From positions 1 through 54,023 of the forward strand of contig NZ_AQXL01000114.1 of assembly GCF_000376225.1 (NCBI RefSeq): a DNA stretch of 54,023 nucleotides, given 5' to 3'. Positions within the stretch are counted from its first letter, which is position 1. Every line of letters begins with the position of its first letter. Made by a program: the position numbers and the translations under genes. Source of the stretch: Effusibacillus pohliae DSM 22757. Its GTDB lineage: Bacteria > Bacillota > Bacilli > Tumebacillales > Effusibacillaceae. The notes under the pieces are model-generated. The model did not search any database. It saw only the letters and a program-made list of their open reading frames with translations, and had not been told where the DNA came from. This document shows, piece by piece, positions 48,266 to 54,023 of this stretch.

Positions 48266-48514
48266 TTATTTCAATTGCTGCAGGCGCTTATGAACCTGCT
48301 GCGGCGTCAGGCCGTGGGCGTTAATTACAGGGCATCCCTGTGCCACGTTGTGAATCCCCATCAGGTTTTGGTCAGCGCCGGAAATCACGATCGCAGTATA
48401 CTTGTTTTGCGCCTGGTTCAAGTTGGCCGCATCCAGCGTGTCGACCTGATACCCTTGTTCGGACAGATATTCTTGCACCGGGGTCAGATTGGCTTCGACA
48501 GCAATTCGACTCAT
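48266..48514 (-). CDS. UPF0180 family protein (YkuS-like)
   Basis: An 82-residue cytoplasmic protein of the UPF0180 family. Family wording is IAVEANLTPVQEYLSEQGY at the start, GADQNLMGIHNVAQGCPVIN in the middle and GLTPQQVHKRLQQL at the end. Function unknown. It lies two bases behind yyaC, in the same leftward operon, which here runs against the core gene direction. Confidence 0.88.
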   Translation of the reverse strand: MSRIAVEANLTPVQEYLSEQGYQVDTLDAANLNQAQNKYTAIVISGADQNLMGIHNVAQGCPVINAHGLTPQQVHKRLQQLK

Positions 48515-48516
48515 GC

Positions 48517-49128
48517 TTACAGCCCTCCTTTTGGAATCGCACGAAGATAGTTTGATTCCAAGCGGACGTCTCTATACGGGGCAACTTTCAGCAGCGGCGC
48601 GACCGTTTCCGCCAGCGTTTGGGCAATGCACTCGGCCATTTTCATGACGACCGACAGGCGGGTGTTTTGCAGCACAAAGTATTCCATAAACCCGCCGACA
48701 TTGACGATTCCGGTGATGTGCACGTCACCGACCTCCGGCAGATTTTTGTTAACACCCGCCCCCGGCTTCAAAGGCCCTTCTCCGATGCAGATCATGCCGA
48801 CCGAACTGAGCTGTCCCAGGCAAGCGTCCACTGCAATCAGATAAGGATCCGGATAGAGCCGTTTGATGGAAGCCAATGTTTCGGTCAAATTGACGGCGTG
48901 CACCGGATGTTCTAATGTGCCGTATACCGGGCATTCTTCATGCATAAAAATCGTCTGCAGCCGACTGCCCACCAACGGACCCAACGCGTCCCCGGTCGAA
49001 CGATCGGTGCCGATGCAGAGAATGACGATCGGCTGCTCGGGAGCCCGTTTGACGAGCAACCCGGATAAATGGGAACGCAGCACGGAGGCGGCATTCGGAA
49101 GGGTATGATCAATTCTGAAATTCGACAT
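48517..49128 (-). CDS. yyaC: Sporulation protein YyaC (DUF1256)
   Basis: A 203-residue protein of the YyaC family, related to the germination protease fold. Marks are IVILCIGTDRSTGDALGPLV and LIAVDACLGQLSSVGMICIG, both with acidic residues typical of the GPR/HybD hydrolase fold, and GVGGVN-like KPGAGVNKNLPEVGDVHITG. It is found only in spore formers. The start ATG 49128 follows GGAGGAATTCT. It reads leftward, divergent to the CvpA-like gene. Confidence 0.9.
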   Translation of the reverse strand: MSNFRIDHTLPNAASVLRSHLSGLLVKRAPEQPIVILCIGTDRSTGDALGPLVGSRLQTIFMHEECPVYGTLEHPVHAVNLTETLASIKRLYPDPYLIAVDACLGQLSSVGMICIGEGPLKPGAGVNKNLPEVGDVHITGIVNVGGFMEYFVLQNTRLSVVMKMAECIAQTLAETVAPLLKVAPYRDVRLESNYLRAIPKGGL

Positions 49129-49267
49129 AGAATTCCTCCGGTTAGGGTATTACTATCAGTTTATGGAAAACGAAGCGGTTCTATACTCCGATGCTTGTAA
49201 TAGGTATAAAATGGGACACTACCTTAGGTGGAACAGGGTTGGTTGGCATTTAGGAGGCTGGGGCGGC

Positions 49268-49801
49268 ATGATCGACCTGCTGATTCTCTGTCTGTTGTCG
49301 TGGTCGGGCATTTTAGGCTGGCGGCGCGGAGGATTTCGCGCGCTGATCGATAGCGTGAGCGTCGGCGGTGCGAGTGCCGCTGCCATTTTCTTGATTCCGC
49401 TGCTGCGGGATCACTTCATCGACGGCGGCGCGTTGGAGTTTCGAAAATGGTTGCGCGAGCATATCCGTTCCGTTCCGACCGGATTCGGGTTGTCCGATCC
49501 GGGGCCGGGCGTTGCGCAGAACTTGTACCATTTGCTGATCGTCGGCATTGCGGCGCTTGCGGTGTGGATCGGGATGCAGATGATTTTGCAGGTGTTTCAG
49601 ACCGTATGGAAAGAACCGGGCGGAACGGTTCTGTCGAGGATTGCGGGAAGCCTGCTGGGGATTGCGATAGGAAGCGTTTTGGCGGCGTATATGGTAAAAT
49701 GTTTAGGGCTCCTGTCGTGGGTCCAAGGCTGGGAAGCTTTGGATCTGCAGCTGGCGCGTTCCTTTTTTGTCTGGATTGTTATGAACGCAATTGCAAGGTA
49801 G
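49268..49801 (+). CDS. CvpA-like membrane protein
   Basis: A 177-residue protein with four membrane helices: MIDLLILCLLSWSGILGWRR begins the first and leads into the Gly-Arg-Gly turn (WRRGGFRAL) typical of CvpA/colicin V production proteins. Further helices are near LYHLLIVGIAALAVWIGMQM and IAGSLLGIAIGSVLAAYMV. Function unknown. ATG 49268 is preceded by AGGAGG at ten bases; the 35-residue upstream extension is unlikely. The MscS gene follows in 18 bases. Confidence 0.72.
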   Translation: MIDLLILCLLSWSGILGWRRGGFRALIDSVSVGGASAAAIFLIPLLRDHFIDGGALEFRKWLREHIRSVPTGFGLSDPGPGVAQNLYHLLIVGIAALAVWIGMQMILQVFQTVWKEPGGTVLSRIAGSLLGIAIGSVLAAYMVKCLGLLSWVQGWEALDLQLARSFFVWIVMNAIAR

Positions 49802-49819
49802 CTTGGAGGAGTGGGAGAA

Positions 49820-50713
49820 ATGCATTTGTGGATGCAGTTTCATGAATTGAATCGCAATCTGTTGGACAAACTCAGCGACCCGGGATTCTGGGGGAGCATT
49901 GTATACGGATGCTTGAAAATTGGATTGCTGCTGATCGGGGCCAAAATCATCATCAGCGTCGGATCAGCGGCGTTCGCCCGTTTGTTTTCGAACCGAGCCG
50001 TTCGCATGGACGCTCGTCGGACACGCACCCTGACGGTATTAAGCACCAACGTGCTCCGCTATGTGGTCTACTTCTTTGTGATCATGACGATTCTCGAACA
50101 GCTGGACTTTCCGATCAAATCGCTGTTGGCCGGGGCAGGCATCGTCGGGTTGGCGATCGGTTTCGGCGCCCAGAGTTTGATCCGCGACGTGATCACCGGG
50201 TTCTTTATCATCTTGGAGGACCAGTTTGCGGTCGGTGATTTGATTCAAACGGGCAACTACCGCGGCACGGTGGAAGCGATCGGCTTGCGGATCACCACGA
50301 TTCGGGCGTGGACCGGGGAAGTGCATATCATACCGAACGGGCGGATCACCGATGTGACCAATTTTTCGAAAGCCAACTCGCTGGCGGTGATCGATGTGGG
50401 TGTCGCTTACGAGGAGAACCTGGACCGGGTGTTTGAGACGCTGAAAGAGGTGTTGAAGAAGGCGCAGGAAGAAATGCCGTCGATCGTCGGTGAACCGCAG
50501 GTACTGGGCGTGCAAAACTTCGGACCGTCGGAGGTTATCATCCGAGTGACGGCCGATTGCAAGCCGACGGAAAACATTCCGGTAGCCCGCGAATTGCGCA
50601 GGCGAATCAAGTTGGCGTTTGACGAAAAAGGGATCGAAATCCCCTATCCGAAGCAGGTCATGATTTCGCCGTCGGTCGACGGCAAGGGCAATCCGGTTTC
50701 GACTGAAGGGTAA
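49820..50713 (+). CDS. Small-conductance mechanosensitive channel, MscS family
   Basis: A 297-residue MscS-type channel that opens on membrane tension to release solutes. Two N-terminal helices precede the pore helix region SLLAGAGIVGLAIGFGAQSL with its Gly/Ala pattern, then GFFIILEDQFAVGDLIQTG starts the beta domain, and WTGEVHIIPNGRITDVTNFS the upper vestibule. The length fits YkuT/YbdG-like small forms. The start is ATG 49820 behind GGAGGAGTGGGAG. It is followed by yyzM. Confidence 0.93.
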   Translation: MHLWMQFHELNRNLLDKLSDPGFWGSIVYGCLKIGLLLIGAKIIISVGSAAFARLFSNRAVRMDARRTRTLTVLSTNVLRYVVYFFVIMTILEQLDFPIKSLLAGAGIVGLAIGFGAQSLIRDVITGFFIILEDQFAVGDLIQTGNYRGTVEAIGLRITTIRAWTGEVHIIPNGRITDVTNFSKANSLAVIDVGVAYEENLDRVFETLKEVLKKAQEEMPSIVGEPQVLGVQNFGPSEVIIRVTADCKPTENIPVARELRRRIKLAFDEKGIEIPYPKQVMISPSVDGKGNPVSTEG

Positions 50714-50781
50714 TTGCATCACGCCGGCGGAAAAATCGGGTAGCGTGACCCGCCGAGGCGAAGTAGAAAGGAGGATGCAGG

Positions 50782-50994
50782 GTGGAACGGAAGGAATTCG
50801 GGCTGGGCGACGTGGTCCAGATGAAGAAACCGCATCCCTGTGGAGCGAATGAGTGGCAGGTGATTCGCATGGGTGCGGACATTCGCATGAAATGCATCAA
50901 TTGCCAGCGGAGTGTGATGATCCCGCGCAGCCAGTTTGAGCGGCAGATGCGGAAGGTGCTGCGGAGGGCAGGGGAAGGGGACCTGGAAGCATGA
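50782..50994 (+). CDS. yyzM: YyzM-like protein (DUF951)
   Basis: A 70-residue DUF951 protein. The signature is GDVVQMKKPHPCGANEWQV and RMGADIRMKCINCQRSVMIP, with a C-x-x-C pair (about 38-41) and an upstream Cys near 20 that could bind zinc. Function unknown; it is next to MscS-like genes in many Firmicutes. AGGAGGATG lies before the GTG start. The stop overlaps the molybdoenzyme start by four bases. Confidence 0.92.
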   Translation: MERKEFGLGDVVQMKKPHPCGANEWQVIRMGADIRMKCINCQRSVMIPRSQFERQMRKVLRRAGEGDLEA

Positions 50995-52991
50995 CGGTGC
51001 GACAAATACGGACGGCTTGTCCCCTCGACTGCTGGGACTGCTGCAGCATGATCGCCTATGTGGAGGACGGGAAAGTCCTGAAAGTGGAAGGCGATCCGGA
51101 TCATCCGATCACGCGGGGCAGACTGTGCGTAAAAGGAAAACGGCTGGTGGACCGGATGTATCACCCGGAGCGGGTGCTGCATCCCAAGAAGAAAGTGGAT
51201 GGCTGCTGGGAGGACATTCCGTGGCAGCAGGCGTTTCAAGAAATCGCGGATAAGATGCGGACAGCGAAGGAGAGATACGGACCGACCGCCGTCATGCACA
51301 CGTTTGACAGCGGTTCCGGCGGCATGTTGAAGGAACTGGAAGTCCGTTTTTTTAACCTGTTCGGCGGCTATACAAAAACGGTCGGGTCGCTTTGCTGGGA
51401 AGCCGGTCTGGAAGCCGGCCGCTACGACATGGGCGTCTGTCTCAGCCATGATCCATACGATCATCTGAACAGCAGGGCGATTGTCGTGTGGGGCCGTAAT
51501 GTGACAGTCACCAATATGCACATGATGCCTTTCATCAAAGCCGCCCGAAAAAATGGGACAAAGCTGGTGATCGTCAATCCGCTGCACACCGATTTGTCGG
51601 ACAGCGCCGATTGGCAGGTGTATCCGCGGCCGGGGACGGATGGAGCGCTGGCGTTGGCCGTCTGCCGGGTGCTGCTGGATGCAGGTCGGTATGATCGGGA
51701 GTTTGTGGAACGGCATTCGGTCGGATTCACCGAATTCGCTTCCTATTTGCGCAAACTGTCGCTGGAAGAACTGTGTGCGGAAGCGGAAGTGTCGATGGCT
51801 GACGTGCTCAAGCTGGCCGATCTATATGCGGACCGGCCTGTCGCGACGCTGCTGGGGATCGGTTTGCAGCGCTATGCGAATGGAGGAAACACGATCCGGG
51901 CCATTCACGCGCTGGCGGCGATGAGCGGCAATATCGGAATCTCTGGCGGCGGGGTGAATTATGCCAATCGCATCTGGTCGAAGTGGCTGGATTGGGATGC
52001 GCTTACTCTGGAAGGGCGCGGCGGGGTGTGGCGCGAATTTTCGAAAGTGGAACAGGCGGAAGCGATCCTGCAAGCGGACCCGCCGGTGGAAATCTTGTTT
52101 GTCACCCGATCGAATCCGGTGGCGCAGGTGGGAAACCGCAAGCGGACAATGGAAGCGTACCGGAACGTCGGCTGCGTGGTGCTGATCGATATGTTCATGC
52201 ATGACACGGCGGATGTAGCCGACTATTTTTTGCCCTGCACCAGTGTGTTTGAAGAAGAAGATATTCTGTACTCCTCCATGTGGCATCCCTACTTGATCTA
52301 TGTCAACCAGTGTGTGGAACCGCTCGGGCAGGCAAAACGGGACTGGGAGATTTTTGCCGGTCTGGCGGACACATTAGGCTTTGGCGCGGAATTTCGACGA
52401 CCGCTGCACGAATGGCTGCGCGTCGTGTTGGCACCGCTGGCGGAAGCGGGGGTGACGCTGGAACGGTTGCAGGAGGAGCACTTCGTCGCGGCTCCGAGTG
52501 CGAAAATCCCCTGGGCAGACCGCAAGTTTGCCACACCTTCCGGCAAATACGAATTTTACTCCGATACGGCTGTGAGAGAAGGCCGCACTGCGTTGCCCGT
52601 GTACCAAAAACCTCGCGAACATCCGCATCGCGACCGGAAACGGGGGGACAAGTATCCCTACCAACTGCTGACCGTTCATCCGCGCCACTCGTTAAACTCG
52701 CAGCACTATATCCTGAAGCGTCAGGAACAGCCGATTGTGGAAGTGTCCGAATCGGTCGCCCGCGAGAAGCAGCTGCAAGACGGCGACCGCGTACGCGTGT
52801 ATAATGACCGTGGCGAATTTGTGGGGCGGATTCGAATCAAGCGAACGATGCATCCGCAAACGGTTGTGATCGAGCAGGGCTGGTGGAACCGGATGGGCGG
52901 CAGCGTCAATGACCTGACGTCCAATCAACCGGCTGACCTCGGGATTTCCAGTTCTGTCTATGATTGCGTGTGCAACGTGGAGAAAGTGTAA
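50991..52991 (+). CDS. Molybdopterin oxidoreductase, YyaE-like
   Basis: A molybdenum bis-MGD enzyme of the DMSO-reductase superfamily, 666 residues, without a signal peptide. The N-terminal 4Fe-4S site is C10-x3-C14-x2-C17 and C46 in RLCVKGK. GSLCWEAGLEAGRYD (about 132-146) places Cys135 near the position of the Mo ligand. MGD-binding parts include VVWGRNVTVTNMHMMPF and LLTVHPRHSLNSQHYILKRQ, and the C-terminal NDLTSNQPADLGISSSVYDC. It matches the YyaE formate-dehydrogenase-like family of the same region in B. subtilis. Substrate unknown. Translation is coupled to yyzM. Confidence 0.92.
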   Translation: MTVRQIRTACPLDCWDCCSMIAYVEDGKVLKVEGDPDHPITRGRLCVKGKRLVDRMYHPERVLHPKKKVDGCWEDIPWQQAFQEIADKMRTAKERYGPTAVMHTFDSGSGGMLKELEVRFFNLFGGYTKTVGSLCWEAGLEAGRYDMGVCLSHDPYDHLNSRAIVVWGRNVTVTNMHMMPFIKAARKNGTKLVIVNPLHTDLSDSADWQVYPRPGTDGALALAVCRVLLDAGRYDREFVERHSVGFTEFASYLRKLSLEELCAEAEVSMADVLKLADLYADRPVATLLGIGLQRYANGGNTIRAIHALAAMSGNIGISGGGVNYANRIWSKWLDWDALTLEGRGGVWREFSKVEQAEAILQADPPVEILFVTRSNPVAQVGNRKRTMEAYRNVGCVVLIDMFMHDTADVADYFLPCTSVFEEEDILYSSMWHPYLIYVNQCVEPLGQAKRDWEIFAGLADTLGFGAEFRRPLHEWLRVVLAPLAEAGVTLERLQEEHFVAAPSAKIPWADRKFATPSGKYEFYSDTAVREGRTALPVYQKPREHPHRDRKRGDKYPYQLLTVHPRHSLNSQHYILKRQEQPIVEVSESVAREKQLQDGDRVRVYNDRGEFVGRIRIKRTMHPQTVVIEQGWWNRMGGSVNDLTSNQPADLGISSSVYDCVCNVEKV

Positions 52992-53057
52992 TTCGAGCGC
53001 ACCGGTTGCATACTAAGCGTTGCATAAGTCAGCCAGCGCGCAGGAGGGGTTTTTCCG

Positions 53058-53291
53058 ATGCTCGGAGAAAAAATCGTTGCCGTCCGCAAAGACGCCAACG
53101 GCAACATCACGCAAGTGAAAACGCATACCGGCCGGATTTTGACGATCGAGCAGGCGATGCAACAGGCAGCAGCCGGCGGATTCGATTCGCTGAACGCCAT
53201 CGACCGGCAGGGAAACTGGTACATGGCCAACTCGGCCGGCGACGGAGAACCGGAACAGGGCTGCAACCTGTCGATTTTGCCTGAATTCTAA
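53058..53291 (+). CDS. DUF3892 protein
   Basis: A 77-residue protein of DUF3892: IVAVRKDANGNITQVKTHTG, TIEQAMQQAAAGGFDSL and IDRQGNWYMANSAGD are the family wording. Function unknown; small DUF3892 proteins occur as single genes in many Bacilli. GGAGGGG lies nine bases before the ATG. The stop overlaps the end of the convergent secreted-protein gene by four bases. Confidence 0.88.
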   Translation: MLGEKIVAVRKDANGNITQVKTHTGRILTIEQAMQQAAAGGFDSLNAIDRQGNWYMANSAGDGEPEQGCNLSILPEF

Positions 53292-53725
53292 CGCAGGTCG
53301 TAGAGCAACGGGATACTGCAATACTGTTGCAGCGTTGACAGCAGGGGAGGGCGACCGGGATCGAAGCGGATCAGCAAGGGTCGGTTGTCCTCCGTCAGCA
53401 GCAGCAACAACGGATCTTTCGCCGGTCTGAAAATGACAAACAGCCGCGAGATCGTCACATTGCCAGCGTGAACCGGCGGGGTGAGAGGCACTTTCAGGAT
53501 CAGCCCATCGCGGAATTCCAGCTTCGCTTCCGGTGCCAAGCCGGTTACCGATTGCAGCCACAAGCGGGCTTCCTGTTGGATCTCCTCCGTGTTGAGCATG
53601 TGTTGCACCACTTTCCCTTTCGTCACATCGAACAGCTCAAGATCATGCATTTCGGCCGCTTGCGCCGTTTGTTGGCCGAACAGAGCAATCAAAAACGCCG
53701 CTGACAGCAGGAATTTTTTGAACAT
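53288..53725 (-). CDS. Secreted hypothetical protein
   Basis: A 145-residue protein with a clear Sec signal peptide, MFKKFLLSAAFLIALFGQQT to cleavage near AQA-AEM (about 23-24). The mature part is beta-rich, with LKVPLTPPVHAGNVTISRLF and LFVIFRPAKDPLLLLLTEDN, and one cysteine. I do not recognise the family. The ATG is preceded by GGAGGTGGGCTTAG. It converges with the DUF3892 gene. Confidence 0.65.
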   Translation of the reverse strand: MFKKFLLSAAFLIALFGQQTAQAAEMHDLELFDVTKGKVVQHMLNTEEIQQEARLWLQSVTGLAPEAKLEFRDGLILKVPLTPPVHAGNVTISRLFVIFRPAKDPLLLLLTEDNRPLLIRFDPGRPPLLSTLQQYCSIPLLYDLR

Positions 53726-54023
53726 CTAAGCCCACCTCCATTCTTACTTTGCCCTAACCGGGCAAAAAGAACCTATCGTTTGAGGCCGAGGTGCCGTGGC
53801 GAAGGCGATTGGCAAGCGGCACGAGGCGGGGCGAAGCAAAAAGAACCTGTTTTTTCCAGGAAAGTTTCTGCCGGTCAATTTTTCCGTTTTTCAGATTTCC
53901 GAGCTTTTTGCGATGTCCGGGAAGCCAAACGGGACAAGGGCTGAGAAATAAGCGAAAATAATCTTTCCCCCAAAAATCAGCGGAAAACGTACCCTTTCAG
54001 ACACAAAAATAGGCCGGGTTCCG
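53726..54023. other. Intergenic end of the window
   Basis: No gene is supported. GCAAAAAGAACCT occurs twice (53762-53774 and 53836-53848). On the minus strand this would be the leader of the secreted protein gene; no known riboswitch class is recognised. Confidence 0.5.

Overview
The window looks like the replication-origin region of a spore-forming Firmicute with mid-range to fairly high GC, most likely an Alicyclobacillaceae-type organism (Tumebacillus/Effusibacillus-like; a guess from protein style, not demonstrated). Reasons: the order rpmH-dnaA-dnaN-yaaA-recF-remB-gyrB-gyrA on one side and rnpA-yidD-yidC-jag-mnmE-mnmG-rsmG-noc-soj-spo0J on the other is the classical Bacillus-type origin; spore-related genes (soj, spo0J, yyaC, spoIIIJ/yidC, jag) are present; a perfect sigma-A promoter precedes rpmH; parS sites lie inside spo0J.

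Layout. 1-2850: accessory wreckage: an IS110 transposase fragment, a broken PrsA-like lipoprotein gene, a small membrane protein and an IS4-family transposase with two frameshifts. 2860-11040: conserved left-arm block read leftward (serS, tadA, dnaX, ybaB, recR, yaaL) with SRP RNA, tRNA-Ser(CGA), tRNA-Arg(CCT) and tRNA-Ser(GCT), interrupted by a divergent XRE-regulator module (7691-8714) and a TnpB/omega-RNA remnant (about 9480-9615). 11066-13400: serS T-box leader and a rightward lipoprotein cluster. 13460-19138: leftward GH15 glycosidase, pdxT, pdxS, a small membrane protein, dacA and guaB. 19262-26105: rightward (against replication) yaaC, a polyprenyl synthase/UbiA pair, and a GntR-controlled operon with two ABC transporters. 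26247-35311: leftward gyrA, gyrB, remB, recF, yaaA, dnaN, dnaA. 35312-35860: oriC with DnaA boxes; a second DnaA-box cluster lies between dnaA and dnaN. 35861-45062: rightward rpmH to spo0J. 45422-53291: rightward cysteine desulfurase, DUF554, DUF4446, CvpA-like, MscS, YyzM, YyaE-like molybdoenzyme and DUF3892 genes, with leftward ykuS-like, yyaC and a secreted protein.

How the genes fit together. DnaA, DnaN, DnaX, RecF, RecR, GyrA/B and YbaB serve replication and repair; Soj, Spo0J, parS and Noc organise the origin and division; SerRS, TadA, MnmE, MnmG, RsmG, RnpA, L34 and the tRNAs serve translation; YidC, Jag and SRP RNA serve membrane protein insertion. Nearly all core genes point away from oriC. 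The exceptions are the accessory modules, which are also where the unusual signals sit: dyads in the spacers of divergent promoters, a palindromic GntR operator, an inverted parS pair, and two copies of a hairpin repeat with compensatory base changes.
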